From Phenylobacterium zucineum HLK1 (lineage in GTDB: Bacteria; Pseudomonadota; Alphaproteobacteria; Caulobacterales; Caulobacteraceae), in assembly GCF_000017265.1 (NCBI RefSeq), contig NC_011143.1, forward strand, positions 186,001-250,000: a stretch of 64,000 bases of DNA, read 5' to 3'. Made by a program: the position numbers and the translations under genes. Under the pieces are notes generated by a model. It saw nothing but the letters and a program-made list of their open reading frames with translations, had not been told where the DNA came from and did not search any database. Shown in pieces: positions 44,921 through 54,458 of this stretch; positions within the stretch are counted from its first letter, which is position 1, and the number at the start of each line of letters is the position of its first letter.

Positions 44921-45157
44921 CTTGCGCCTCTTGAACCGTCACACCAAGCTACGGGGAGACGCCCCGGCGAGCGATCGATTACAGGCGGGCCTTGCCAAGC
45001 ATGGTTGCGCCGCCGCGGCGGGCAGACCCGATGGGGTGAGAGGCGTCCTCGTGGAAGTCACCGACTCGGGGTGGCGACACTGGCGTTCTCATCGGCCTGC
45101 CCGCCGGTTCGTGACGCGCGGGGCGTAATACGGGCGGGCAGCGGGCGTCTTCCAAGC

Positions 45158-45919
45158 ATGCGCGCTCCTCCCGAAGGATCGCGGAGGAGTCCTGCCCAGG
45201 CCCTCCGATCCTGGACCTTTGACGCTCTGTGGGCCATCTGGACGGCCCTGTTCGGTTTGACCATTCCGCTCCTGTGGGGCCTCGGCTCACCACCCCGCCT
45301 CGTGCGTAGCGGCTCGAGAGTCTGGGCGCGCGGGGTGCTGGCGCTGCTCGGCGTGGTCGCGGGGGTCCGCTACGTGGTGCGAGGCGCCTCCAACCTGCCG
45401 GACCGGCCATGCCTGATCGTCGCCAATCACCAGTCGACGTGGGAGACTATCGCCGCCCTGGCGCTGTTTCCGGAGGTGGCGATTGTCGCCAAACGGGAGT
45501 TGCTGCGCATTCCAGTCATGGGTTGGTATCTGCGTCGCTCCCCGATGATCGTCATCGACCGCGAGGAAGCGGGCAAGGCCCTGCGCGAGATGACGGCGCA
45601 GAGCCGCGCCGCGATGGCCGAGGGCCGTTCCGTGCTGATCTTCCCCGAAGGCACCCGAACCCCGGTCGGTAAGCCGGTCAGCTTCAAGCGGGGCGTAGAG
45701 TTGTTGTACCGCACCCTCGAGGCGCCGGTAGTGCCGGTCGCGCTGGACTCCGGCCGATTTTGGCCGCTGGGCTCTCGGCTGAAGGCGCCCGGTGTCATCA
45801 CCGTTTCGCTCCTGTCGCCGATCCCGCCGGGCCTGCCGGCCGCAGAATTCGCGCGACGCGCCGAGTCGATGATTGAAACGGAGAAGGCCGCGCTTGTCGC
45901 GTCCGGCGCCTCGTCGTGA
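45158..45919 (+). CDS. plsC: 1-acyl-glycerol-3-phosphate acyltransferase (PlsC family)
   Basis: 253 residues from the ATG at 45158. Acyltransferase block I is NHQSTWETIAALALFP, with E replacing the usual D of N-H-x4-D, a variant common in alphaproteobacteria. Block III is LIFPEGTRTPVGKPVSFKRG. One membrane helix precedes block I (WTFDALWAIWTALFGLTIPL). It makes phosphatidic acid from lysophosphatidic acid. Frames starting further upstream add an unlikely Arg-rich leader. It is rightward and upstream of the PEP synthase gene by ~200 bp. Confidence 0.9.
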   Translation: MRAPPEGSRRSPAQALRSWTFDALWAIWTALFGLTIPLLWGLGSPPRLVRSGSRVWARGVLALLGVVAGVRYVVRGASNLPDRPCLIVANHQSTWETIAALALFPEVAIVAKRELLRIPVMGWYLRRSPMIVIDREEAGKALREMTAQSRAAMAEGRSVLIFPEGTRTPVGKPVSFKRGVELLYRTLEAPVVPVALDSGRFWPLGSRLKAPGVITVSLLSPIPPGLPAAEFARRAESMIETEKAALVASGASS

Positions 45920-46116
45920 ATTTCCACCCGTCCCTGCGCTCGGCCGGCAGCGGAAGCGCCGGGCGTAAGGCTCTTCATCCGTCGGCGTCTGTGAACCGGG
46001 CGCCGGCCTGATCCCGCAACCCGCGGGCCGCACAGCGTCGCGGCGCGCTCAGCAGTTGGGCCCGGAACCTTCGAGGCGACAGCGCCACCGTTGATCGCCG
46101 CCACAGGAGCTAAGAG

Positions 46117-48537
46117 ATGCCGCCGACCACGCCAGAGTTTGTCGCCCCCTTCGAAGCGCTTGGCCGCGGTGATGTCGCGCGGGTGGGCGGCAAGAACGCC
46201 TCGCTCGGGGAAATGGTCGGCCAGCTCGGCGCGCGCGGGGTGCGGGTGCCGCCGGGGTTCGCGACCACCGCCGAGGCGTACTGGCGGTTCCTCGACCACA
46301 ACGCCTTGCGCCCGGTGATCGCCGAGGCCCTGTCTGATCTCGCCGGCGGGCGCGCCGCCCTGCAGGACGTCGGCGCGCGCATCCGGCAGGCGATTCTGGC
46401 CGCGGCCTGGCCAGAGGAGACCGCCGATGCGATCCTGCGGGCCTATAGCGTGCTCTGCGCGCGCATCGGCCGCATCGACGCCGATGTCGCGGTACGTTCC
46501 AGCGCCACCGCCGAGGATCTTCCGGACGCCAGCTTCGCGGGCCAGCAGGAGAGCTTCCTGAATATTCGCGGCGAAGACGCCCTGCTGGCCGCCTGCCGCC
46601 GCTGCTACGCCTCGCTCTTCACCGACCGGGCGATCAGCTACCGCATCGCCAAGGGGTTCGACCACATGAAGGTGGCGCTGTCGATCGGGGTGCAGCAGAT
46701 GGTGCGCTCCGACCGGGCCGGCGCCGGGGTGATGTTCTCCATCGACACTGAAACCGGCTTCGACAAGGTGGTGCTCATCAACGCCGCCTGGGGTCTCGGG
46801 GAGACCGTCGTTCAAGGCGCCGTAGACCCCGATGAGTATCAGGTGTTCAAGCCGCTGTTGTCAGAACCCGGCGTCCAACCCATCCTGGAGAAGCGCCTGG
46901 GGGCCAAGGCCCAGAAGATGATCTATGCCGGGCCCGGCGAAGCGCCGACCCGCACCACGCCGACCTCGCGCAAAGAGCAGTCCAGCTACGTCCTGGACGA
47001 TGGCGAGATCCTCTCGCTGGCGCGCTGGGCCTGCGAGATTGAGGCCCATTACGGCTGTCCCATGGACATGGAGTGGGCCAAGGACGGCGAGAGCGGCGAA
47101 CTCTTCATCGTCCAGGCTCGCCCGGAGACGGTGCAGTCGCGCCGGAGCGCGGGTGCGCTCAACAGCTACCGTATTCTCGCCAAGGGCGCAGAGCTCGCGC
47201 GGGGCTTGGCGATCGGCGACGCCGTGGTGTCCGGCCGGGTGTGCCTGATCGCCAGTCCGGAGGAGATCGGCCGTTTTGTCGATGGGGCGGTCCTGGTCAC
47301 CACCTCCACTGATCCCGACTGGGTGCCGATCATGAAGCGTGCGGCGGCGATCGTGACCGACCACGGCGGGCGCACCTCGCACGCGGCGATCGTCAGCCGC
47401 GAACTTGGTCTGCCGGCGATCGTCGGGACTGGGGACGCCACCCAGGTCCTGCATGACGAGCAGGAGATCACGGTCTCTTGCGCGGAGGGCGATCAGGGCT
47501 TCGTCTATGAGGGCCGGGCCGAGTTCGAGGTCCAGGCGCTCGACGCCGCCGGCCTGCCCCCCACCCGCACCCAGGTCATGCTCAATCTCGCCAACCCAGC
47601 CACGGCGTTCCGCTGGTGGCGCCTGCCGGCGGACGGCGTAGGTCTGGCCCGCATGGAGTTCGTGGTGAGCAACCACATCCGGGTGCATCCGATGGCGCTG
47701 GTGCGCTTCGATGCGCTCAAGGACGAAGCTGCGCGGCAGGCGATCGCCAAGCTCACGGAAGGCTACGCCGATCGCACCGAGTACTTCGTCGATCGCCTGT
47801 CGCGCGGGCTGTCGCGCATCGCCGCCGCCTTCCATCCGAAGCCGGTGATCATCCGGATGAGCGACTTCAAGACCAACGAATACGCCAATCTGCTGGGCGG
47901 TGCGGAATTCGAGCCCAAGGAAGAGAACCCTATGCTCGGGTTCCGCGGGGCCTCGCGCTACTACTCGCCGCGCTATAGGGACGGCTTCGCCCTCGAATGC
48001 CGCGCGATCGCGCGGATGCGCGAGCTGATGGGCTTCCGCAATGTCGTCGTCATGATTCCCTTCTGCCGCTCGGTCGGTGAAGCGGACCGGGTGCTGCAGG
48101 TCATGGCGGAGAACGGCCTCGAGCGCGGCCGCGGTGGGCTGCAGGTCTATGTCATGTGCGAGATCCCCGCCAACGTGGTGCTGGCGGCGGACTTTGCGCA
48201 GCGCTTCGATGGTTTTTCCATCGGCAGCAACGATCTCACCCAGCTCACCCTGGGCGTCGACCGGGACTCGGGCGAACTGGCCGAATTGTTTGACGAGCAG
48301 GACCCGGCGGTCAAATGGATGATCAGCCAGGTTCTCGTCGCCGCGCATGCCGCCGAAGCCAAGGTCGGCATCTGCGGCGAGGCGCCGAGCAACCATCCCG
48401 AGTTTGCGCGCTTTCTGGTCGAGGGCGGCATCGACTCCATCTCCGTGAGCCCGGACAGCTTCGTGGCGGTCAAGCAGGTGGTCGCCGCGGCGGAGGCCGC
48501 CGCAGACGCGCAATCCACTCCCGAACCTGCAGTCTGA
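46117..48537 (+). CDS. ppsA: Phosphoenolpyruvate synthase
   Basis: 806 residues, as in E. coli PpsA (792). The ATP-binding N-terminal domain has ARVGGKNASLGEM, VAVRSSATAEDLPDASFAGQ and QMVRSDRAGAGVMFSIDTET. The swivelling phosphohistidine domain has IVTDHGGRTSHAAIVSRELG (~415-434). The C-terminal PEP/pyruvate domain has RMSDFKTNEYANLLGG, NPMLGFRGASRYY and GFSIGSNDLTQLTLGVDRD. It converts pyruvate and ATP to PEP, AMP and phosphate, the first step of gluconeogenesis. The ATG is preceded by CAGGAG. It allows three-carbon products from the phosphoketolase route to be recycled. Confidence 0.96.
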   Translation: MPPTTPEFVAPFEALGRGDVARVGGKNASLGEMVGQLGARGVRVPPGFATTAEAYWRFLDHNALRPVIAEALSDLAGGRAALQDVGARIRQAILAAAWPEETADAILRAYSVLCARIGRIDADVAVRSSATAEDLPDASFAGQQESFLNIRGEDALLAACRRCYASLFTDRAISYRIAKGFDHMKVALSIGVQQMVRSDRAGAGVMFSIDTETGFDKVVLINAAWGLGETVVQGAVDPDEYQVFKPLLSEPGVQPILEKRLGAKAQKMIYAGPGEAPTRTTPTSRKEQSSYVLDDGEILSLARWACEIEAHYGCPMDMEWAKDGESGELFIVQARPETVQSRRSAGALNSYRILAKGAELARGLAIGDAVVSGRVCLIASPEEIGRFVDGAVLVTTSTDPDWVPIMKRAAAIVTDHGGRTSHAAIVSRELGLPAIVGTGDATQVLHDEQEITVSCAEGDQGFVYEGRAEFEVQALDAAGLPPTRTQVMLNLANPATAFRWWRLPADGVGLARMEFVVSNHIRVHPMALVRFDALKDEAARQAIAKLTEGYADRTEYFVDRLSRGLSRIAAAFHPKPVIIRMSDFKTNEYANLLGGAEFEPKEENPMLGFRGASRYYSPRYRDGFALECRAIARMRELMGFRNVVVMIPFCRSVGEADRVLQVMAENGLERGRGGLQVYVMCEIPANVVLAADFAQRFDGFSIGSNDLTQLTLGVDRDSGELAELFDEQDPAVKWMISQVLVAAHAAEAKVGICGEAPSNHPEFARFLVEGGIDSISVSPDSFVAVKQVVAAAEAAADAQSTPEPAV

Positions 48538-48584
48538 GCCGAGCTGCGGACGCATCACTGTTTGACCGACACGAGCTCGCGCCC

Positions 48585-49895
48585 ATGAACGCCCCTGTCC
48601 CGCCCAAGGCCGCCCCGTCGCCACCGCTCCGGCGCAGCGATGAGCTGAACGGCGGCTGCGTCTGCGTCACCCTGGACCGACGCGTGCTCGCAAGGACGCT
48701 GGACAGCGAGGTGGGCGCGCCGGGCTTCGCCAACGGTCTGGCGGAGGCGCATCCTTGGTTGTTCGCCCATTCGCCGCTCTTCGTGCCGGCGGCGACCTTA
48801 AGGCAGATGGGCCAAGTCGTCGCCGCGGTCGAAGCGGCCGCGCGTCTTCCGCGATACCGCCAAGCCGTGCTGGCCTGGGCGTCCCCGTTGGCCCACGCCG
48901 ACTTCGGGCCTGCCGGCGTGCTGATGGGCTACGATTTCCACCTCACCGAGGCAGGGCCCAAACTCATCGAGGTGAACACCAACGCCGGCGGCGCCTTCCT
49001 CAACAGCCTTCTGGCGCGCGCGCAGCGCACCTGCTGCGCCTCAGCCGGCGTCGCGGCCGACACTCCCAGCCACGCCGATTTTCAGGCCCGCGTCGCGGCC
49101 ATGTTCCGGGAGGAGTGGCGTCGTCAAGGTCGCTCAGGCCCGCTCCGTCGCGTTGCGATCCTCGACGACCTGCCTGAGGCGCAGCCGCTGTTCCCCGAGT
49201 TCCGGCTGGCGCAGGCGCTGCTCGCCTCTCAGGGAATCGAGACCCTGATCGGAGATCCCCGCGATCTGGAGTTTGACGGGACCGAGGTGAGGTTGCAGGG
49301 GGTCCCGGTCGATCTCGTCTACAACCGGCTGGTGGACTTCGCCCTCGAGGAGGTCAGCCATCAGGTGCTGCGGCGCGCGTACGAGGCCGGCCGCCTCGTG
49401 GTCACACCCAATCCACACAATTACGCCGTGTTTGCCGACAAGCGGAACCTGACGCTCCTGAGCGACCCCGAACGGCTGCGCGGCTTGGGCCTGGAGCCCG
49501 CCTCAGTGGGCGTGCTGCAGAGCGTCGTGCCACAGACGGTGCTGGTGACGCCGCAGAACGCCGCCGCCCTGTGGACTGATCGCCGCCGATGGTTCTTCAA
49601 GCCCGCGCGCGGCCACGCCAGCAAGGCGGCCTACCGAGGCGATAAACTCACCCGCCGGGTGTGGGATGAGATCCAGCGTGCGCCTTACGTCGCCCAGGCC
49701 TTCGCGCCCCCGAGCGTGCGACGCCTTCAACACCAGGGGGAAGCTGTCGAACTGAAGGTGGACGTGCGCCTGTACACCTATGCGGGCCAGGTGCTTCTGG
49801 CGGCGGCCCGTCTCTATCGCGGCCAGACCACCAACCTGCGGACGCCTGGCGGCGGCTTCGCGCCGGTCCTTGTCGTCGCCGACGACGCGAGGTGA
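48585..49895 (+). CDS. Uncharacterised ATP-grasp-like protein
   Basis: 436 residues. Segments fit an ATP-grasp-type ligase: LTEAGPKLIEVNTNAGGAFL (~128-147), VDLVYNRLVDFALEE, VVTPNPHNYAVFADKRNLT, RRWFFKPARGHASKAAYRGD (~350) and ELKVDVRLYTYAGQVLLAA. The lysine and acidic residues needed for ATP binding appear present, but I cannot name a specific enzyme or substrate. It starts 47 bp after ppsA on the same strand and is likely co-transcribed. A link to PEP synthase is suggested only by position. Confidence 0.65.
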   Translation: MNAPVPPKAAPSPPLRRSDELNGGCVCVTLDRRVLARTLDSEVGAPGFANGLAEAHPWLFAHSPLFVPAATLRQMGQVVAAVEAAARLPRYRQAVLAWASPLAHADFGPAGVLMGYDFHLTEAGPKLIEVNTNAGGAFLNSLLARAQRTCCASAGVAADTPSHADFQARVAAMFREEWRRQGRSGPLRRVAILDDLPEAQPLFPEFRLAQALLASQGIETLIGDPRDLEFDGTEVRLQGVPVDLVYNRLVDFALEEVSHQVLRRAYEAGRLVVTPNPHNYAVFADKRNLTLLSDPERLRGLGLEPASVGVLQSVVPQTVLVTPQNAAALWTDRRRWFFKPARGHASKAAYRGDKLTRRVWDEIQRAPYVAQAFAPPSVRRLQHQGEAVELKVDVRLYTYAGQVLLAAARLYRGQTTNLRTPGGGFAPVLVVADDAR

Positions 49896-49898
49896 AGA

Positions 49899-49937
49899 AG
49901 CCCCGCGACCGGTCCTTTGCGCACCGGCGGCGGGGCT
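49899..49937. terminator. Bidirectional hairpin between convergent genes
   Basis: AGCCCCGC (49899-49906) pairs with GCGGGGCT (49930-49937) between the ATP-grasp-like and His-rich protein genes. The loop contains a further ACCGGT/ACCGGC pairing option. T-runs are weak, as usual at this G+C. Confidence 0.6.
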
Positions 49938-49947
49938 GATCACCGGC

Positions 49948-50271
49948 CTAGCGCTTCGACGGCGCCGCCGCGGTCGACGACTCCTTCGCCATCAGAGCCT
50001 GGCACTTGTCGTGCATCGCCTTCATTTCGGCCGGGCTCAGCGGCTTGCCGCCGGGCCAGGTGGCGGCGCCGGTCTTGTCGCGGCCGTGATCGTGCGGCTG
50101 CTTCGGGTCCATCTGACGGCCCATATAGGCCTTGCATTGCTCATGCATCTGCGCGTCGGCCGCCGCCTGCTTGGCCTCCTTCACGCCGGGGTGGTGGTCG
50201 GCATGATCCTGCGCGAAGGCGGCGCCGCCCGCTGCCAGAGCCAACGCCGTCGCGGCCACGATGATCTTCAT
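49948..50271 (-). CDS. Small His-rich periplasmic protein
   Basis: 107 residues. A signal peptide (MKIIVAATALALAAGGAAFA) is followed by DHADHHPGVKEAK and QMHEQCKAYMGRQMD, then HDHGRDKTG and MKAMHDKCQALMAKE. The His, Met and paired Cys residues suggest metal binding in the periplasm, perhaps copper given the cop genes nearby. The family is not recognised. Translation from the ATG at 50271 is clear from the signal peptide. It lies ~80 bp downstream of the BI-1 gene. Confidence 0.7.
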   Translation of the reverse strand: MKIIVAATALALAAGGAAFAQDHADHHPGVKEAKQAAADAQMHEQCKAYMGRQMDPKQPHDHGRDKTGAATWPGGKPLSPAEMKAMHDKCQALMAKESSTAAAPSKR

Positions 50272-50351
50272 CTTGCTTCTCCGATCCTGCGCCAACAGGG
50301 CGCTCAGAGACACTGACGCAGCCGCCGACCGGCCCTTACGCAGCCGAACGA

Positions 50352-51104
50352 TCAGCGGCGCTGTCCGAAGAGGCTGAGGAGGAATTGGAAGAGGTTGATG
50401 AAGTTGAGATAGAGGCTGAGCGCGCCATAGCTCGTGGCTGCGCCGAGAGCCGCCTGATCGCCGCCGAGCTCGTAGTAGGTGAGCTTGAGGCGCTGGGTGT
50501 CGTAGGCGATCAGCCCGGCGAAGATCAGCACGCCCGCGGCGCTGATCACGAAGGAGAAGCCAGGCGGATTCCAGAACATCTGCACCAGCGAGGCGATCAC
50601 CAGGCCGATCAGGCCCACCAGCAGGAAGCTGCCGATGCCGGTGAGGTCCTTCTTGGTCGTGTAGCCGAACAGGCTCAGCGCCCCGAAAGCGGCCGCTGTG
50701 ATGAGGAAGGTCGAGGCGAGCGACGCGCCGGTGTAGACGAGCCCCAGCACCCCGAGGGAGGCGCCGATGAGCGCGCAAACCGTCCAGTAGAGCGCGCTGG
50801 CGCCCCGCGCCGTCGGCTGGCGCATGGCGAACATCGACCCTAGCAGGACGACGAGCGGGGCGAACGCCACGACCATCCCGATCAGGGTGTAGCCGGCGAA
50901 CCGGCCATCTGGCGTGAGCCGGAACATCAGGTCCCGCACGGGGGGGACCATGCTCGTCAGGTAGGCCAGGACCGCCGAGAGGACGAGGCCAAGGGCGACC
51001 TTGTTGTAGACGCCCACCATGAAGCTGCGCAGGCCGGCGTCCACCGCCATGTCCGCGCGTTCCATGGGCAGGCTACGCAGCCGGGTCTCATTCGAGTTCG
51101 CCAT
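50352..51104 (-). CDS. Bax inhibitor-1 / YccA family membrane protein
   Basis: 250 residues with seven predicted helices. Family marks: AGLRSFMVGVYNKVALGLVL at the N-terminus, FAPLVVLLGSMFAMRQPTAR, FGALSLFGYTTKKDLTGIGS, VLIFAGLIAYDTQRLKLTYY and LYLNFINLFQFLLSLFGQRR at the C-terminus. Members are pH-sensitive Ca(2+)-leak channels or protease regulators in the inner membrane. It is a stand-alone leftward gene, with the periplasmic His-rich protein gene behind it. Confidence 0.92.
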   Translation of the reverse strand: MANSNETRLRSLPMERADMAVDAGLRSFMVGVYNKVALGLVLSAVLAYLTSMVPPVRDLMFRLTPDGRFAGYTLIGMVVAFAPLVVLLGSMFAMRQPTARGASALYWTVCALIGASLGVLGLVYTGASLASTFLITAAAFGALSLFGYTTKKDLTGIGSFLLVGLIGLVIASLVQMFWNPPGFSFVISAAGVLIFAGLIAYDTQRLKLTYYELGGDQAALGAATSYGALSLYLNFINLFQFLLSLFGQRR

Positions 51105-51210
51105 CGGTCCCTCCTAGCAGACAGGGCAAGCGACGGATCGCCTCACCCTCGCCGCAAAAGACGCAAGCACCGCACGAAGCTTACACGCGCCCGCGTCCCG
51201 AGCCGATGGA

Positions 51211-51783
51211 TCAGGCGCGCTCTGCGCCCCGAGGCTCGAAACTTTGCCAGCCTGCCTCGGCCGCGGAGGTCGCGGGATGGACGACGACGCTGTCGGGACT
51301 TGCGCCGGTCAGGATGGCCTTCGCCCGGCGGACCTGGACCGGCGAGCCGTGCGCGATCAACAGGAGCCGGTCGGCCTTGACCGCCGTCTCATAGCGAACG
51401 ACGGCGTCTCTGGGCAGTCCGATGCTGGCCAGTGCGCCGGCCAACACGCCAGCGCCGCCCACGACCGCTGCGCCCTCGGCCGCCGCCAGCAGCATAGCCC
51501 CAAAGTGGCCGAGGACGACGATCGGGCCTACCAATGGCGCCGTCATCATCAGGCCGCCAACGAACAGCCCCCAGACCCCGCCCCAGAATGCGCCGTAGCG
51601 TCCCCAGAGGATGATCCGGTCACCTACGTTGAAGAAGCCGACGGCGTGCTCTTCGGCGTGGTAGCCCTTGCCGACGATGCTGAGCTGCTGGATCGGGAAG
51701 CCGCCGCCGGCAAGCTTCCGGATCGCGGCCTACGCGTCGGCGTGCCGCGCGAAGACGGCCACCACGGTTTCCTCATCATCCAT
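51211..51783 (-). pseudogene. Paralogue of the DUF1269-like stress protein, with amber codon 18
   Basis: From the ATG at 51783 the frame reads MDDEETVVAVFARHADA, then TAG (51730-51732), then continues uninterrupted for 173 residues: AAIRKLAGGGFPIQQLSIVG, GFFNVGDRIILWGRYGAFWG and the Gly-rich membrane part. The paralogue at 23620-24231 has AQAEDAVRKL at the same place, so CAG or GAG probably became TAG. Restart downstream is possible, but no good ribosome site is visible. The rest is well conserved, so the mutation is recent, suppressed, or an assembly error. Confidence 0.75.
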
Positions 51784-51871
51784 CTCTGCTCCGAGGGTTC
51801 TGCGTGGCTCCGACGCCACTCTGTTCAACGACGGCGACGCGCCGGCGCGCTTACGCCTTGCCGGCCCGTCC

Positions 51872-52708
51872 TCAACCGCGCCAGGCGGGCTTGCGCCGCT
51901 CCAGGAAAGCAGCGACGCCCTCGCGCGCCTCCGCGCCGGCTCGCAAGGCGGCGCCGCGGCGCGCCAGCTGGTCTTTTGTGGCCTCGTCGCGATCCTCGGC
52001 CTCGCGGAGCATCTGCTTGGTTTCCGCAGCGGCCTGCGGCGCGCTGGTCATCACCCAATCGATGAGACGGTCCATGGCGCGGTCGAGATCCGCAGCGTCG
52101 GCGAGCACCTCGCGGACCAGACCAACCCGTGCCGCGTAGGCGGCATCGATGGTCTGCCCCGTCACGAACAGCGCGCGAGCTTCGCGCCAGCCCACGGCCC
52201 TCGCCACAGGGGAGGCGGACAGCGCCGGCGCGAGGCCCAGCCGAACCTCTGGAAAGCCGAACGTGGCCTGCGCTGTCGCCAGGGTGATGTCGCAAGCTGC
52301 GGCAAGGCCGACGCCGGCGCCTCGCGCCGCGCCTTCGCAGAGGGCCACGGTAAGGGCGGGGGTCTCCTCGATCGCCCTGAGCAGCGCGGCGAAGCTCTCG
52401 CCGGCCGCGCGGAAGTCGGCCTCCGTCCAGTCTGGCAGCGCGCTCTGCATCTCCGTCAGGTCGGCGCCGGCGCAGAAGTGGCCTTCGGCGCCGCGCAGAA
52501 AGACGACCCGAACCCCAGACGCGCCCTGCAGGGTTTCGAAAACCTCGGTAAGCCCTTCGACAGCAAGGCTATTGAGGGCGTTGCGGCGCTTCGGGCGGTT
52601 GATCGTTACGATCGCGACCCCCTCCTGCGTGGCCTCGAGGCGCACGACGTCCGCGACGTTGTCGATAATGACGTTCTCGACCAAGGGGTCGCTCAGCGGA
52701 TTGATCAT
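51872..52708 (-). CDS. Enoyl-CoA hydratase/isomerase (crotonase) family
   Basis: 278 residues from the ATG at 52708 (AAGGAG upstream). Crotonase marks: VAIVTINRPKRRNALNSLAV, HFCAGADLTEMQ (oxyanion hole), EGAARGAGVGLAAACDITLA and FGFPEVRLGLAPALSASPVA with the catalytic-type Glu. It acts on acyl-CoA thioesters, probably hydration or isomerisation in fatty-acid breakdown; the exact reaction is not readable. It follows the SAM synthetase gene by ~115 bp on the same strand. Confidence 0.88.
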   Translation of the reverse strand: MINPLSDPLVENVIIDNVADVVRLEATQEGVAIVTINRPKRRNALNSLAVEGLTEVFETLQGASGVRVVFLRGAEGHFCAGADLTEMQSALPDWTEADFRAAGESFAALLRAIEETPALTVALCEGAARGAGVGLAAACDITLATAQATFGFPEVRLGLAPALSASPVARAVGWREARALFVTGQTIDAAYAARVGLVREVLADAADLDRAMDRLIDWVMTSAPQAAAETKQMLREAEDRDEATKDQLARRGAALRAGAEAREGVAAFLERRKPAWRG

Positions 52709-52823
52709 GCGGCTTAGCTCCTTCGTGAAATTGTGCGGCCGACGGGGCTTCGTCGATCTGAACCGCCTCTCCGAGGCGCCGACGCCCGGACGCGCGTTCG
52801 ACGGCTCAAGATCGCAAGACTTC

Positions 52824-54074
52824 TCAGAACAGCGCCACGCGGCCGTGAACGAAATCTTCGAGGCGGCCGGGCAAGGCGGCGAGCTCCCTGGCGACGATCG
52901 CCTCGATCGAACCCCGTACGTCCCGCAACGCCTCGCCCCGGCCGAGCTCACACCGCAGCTCCGCCACCGCAGGCTCCGTGATCGGCGCGCCGATCTGGCT
53001 GACCAGGAGGCATTCGGCGCGGCGGACCGGCGCCAGCTCGGCCACCACTGAGCGGGCGATCTCTTGCGCCGCGACGTTGTAGATCTTGCCGACATGCGTG
53101 ACCGGGTTCTTGCCCGCGGCCGCTTCCAGGCTCATCGGCCGCCCCGGGGTGATCAACCCGCTGACCCGGTTGCCTCGGCCCACCTGCCCGTCATCGCCGG
53201 ATTCCGCGGACGTGCCGGTTACCGTGAGATACAGCAGGCCTGCCTCTGGCTGATCCGCGGCGTTGACCGCCACACGACAAGCGCGGAAACCCCGCTCAGC
53301 CGCGCTTGCGGCGGCCAGATCGGCGATCGCCGCCTTCTCCGCGAGGTAGGCGTCCAGGTTGCGGAGCTCGCCGCCGATCAGGGCGCAGGAGATGGTGAGG
53401 GTCACGTCCTGGCCTGTTCGCACGGCCATGATCTTGACATCCTCGCCCCACGCGGGGCGTCCCGCGTCCTGCAGGGCGCGTTCCAGGTCAAGGACCAGCT
53501 GCTCCAAGGGGCTCAAGGGCGCATAGCCCACGCCGATGGAGGTGTCGTTGGCCCGCGGGATCGCCGCGGCGGAGCCCTCGAAAAGCCCCTGCAGCTCCGC
53601 CGAACCAGGCCGCAACACCGGATGGATGCGGACGTGGCGTTCGGCGTCGAGCGCATGCAGGTGCTCGCGCAGCCAGCGGCGTGCGCCCTCCACGGCGAGC
53701 TCCTTGAGCTCGGCGCCGCCGTTCTTCTGCAGCGCCGCCGCCCGCCCCGCCAGGTAGATGTCGATCGGCTCGGCGATGCGGTCGCCGCCGAAGGCCGGGG
53801 AGGCGCGGCCGGCGCAAAGCAGCGCCTTGTCGACGTTATGATGCAGGATCAGGCCAAACGCCGCCTGGTAGCGGCGGCACAGATCGCGAGACAGGTTCTC
53901 CGCGAGGGCGTCGCAGATGCTGTCCGGATGGCCGCAGCCCTTGCGCTCGACGACCTCCACCCGCCCGCCGTCGGATGGCAGCCGCGTCAGCCACAGGTTC
54001 CTGACCGTGCGGGATCGCCCAGCACGACCGTTCCGCGCCCGGTCCGGCGGGGGAGCGGCCGGCAATCCGCTCAC
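52824..54074 (-). CDS. Archaeal-type S-adenosylmethionine synthetase
   Basis: 416 residues. It belongs to the archaeal MAT family, not bacterial Met[21 protein letters not shown] (~40-59), [67 protein letters not shown] (~300) and [20 protein letters not shown] (~330). It forms S-adenosylmethionine from methionine and ATP. The GTG at 54074 overlaps the stop of the preceding two-helix protein gene as GTGA. Bacteria normally use MetK, so this is an acquired or second enzyme. It could feed cyclopropane synthase, but that is inference. Confidence 0.9.
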   Translation of the reverse strand: MSGLPAAPPPDRARNGRAGRSRTVRNLWLTRLPSDGGRVEVVERKGCGHPDSICDALAENLSRDLCRRYQAAFGLILHHNVDKALLCAGRASPAFGGDRIAEPIDIYLAGRAAALQKNGGAELKELAVEGARRWLREHLHALDAERHVRIHPVLRPGSAELQGLFEGSAAAIPRANDTSIGVGYAPLSPLEQLVLDLERALQDAGRPAWGEDVKIMAVRTGQDVTLTISCALIGGELRNLDAYLAEKAAIADLAAASAAERGFRACRVAVNAADQPEAGLLYLTVTGTSAESGDDGQVGRGNRVSGLITPGRPMSLEAAAGKNPVTHVGKIYNVAAQEIARSVVAELAPVRRAECLLVSQIGAPITEPAVAELRCELGRGEALRDVRGSIEAIVARELAALPGRLEDFVHGRVALF

Positions 54075-54379
54075 GCCCGCCGCTTGGCGAAGACATTATA
54101 GAGCGATCCCCACACCACGGCCGTATACCAGCCGCAGGCGAAGGCCAAGATCGTGCCGGCGAGGATGCTCGCCGGCGCCGCCCAGTCGAGCTCGGGGTAG
54201 ACGGCCTGGAGCAGGTGGAACGTGGCCAACCCAGGCACGAAGGCGCCAAGCGCGCACAGCAGGAAGGTGATCGCAAAGAAGAGCGAGAGGCTGAGGCCGA
54301 GCGGGGCGATCTGCACCGCCCGCTCGGCAGGACCCCGCGCGCGGCGCAGCGCGCCGGCGTCGGGAGAGGTGACGGACAT
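54071..54379 (-). CDS. Small two-helix membrane protein upstream of MAT
   Basis: 102 residues with two hydrophobic helices (LGLSLSLFFAITFLLCALGA and PASILAGTILAFACGWYTAV) and a short N-terminal soluble part. The protein ends [13 protein letters not shown]. It resembles short DUF5676-type membrane proteins, but the match is not firm. Its stop codon overlaps the MAT start, so the two are translated together. Function unknown. Confidence 0.6.
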   Translation of the reverse strand: MSVTSPDAGALRRARGPAERAVQIAPLGLSLSLFFAITFLLCALGAFVPGLATFHLLQAVYPELDWAAPASILAGTILAFACGWYTAVVWGSLYNVFAKRRA

Positions 54380-54458
54380 GGCGACCCTCCTATCTTGCCG
54401 GTGCGGGCCGGCTGTCGGCCGCGATCCCGGCACGGGGAAGACGCAGCCGCGGCTGAGC

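Noticed and set aside
46091..46104. TTGATC before ppsA as a possible FixK box
   Set aside because: Only the left half matches; the right half is GCCAC.
46861..48624. 587-codon minus-strand frame
   Set aside because: Antisense shadow of ppsA; no recognisable motifs.
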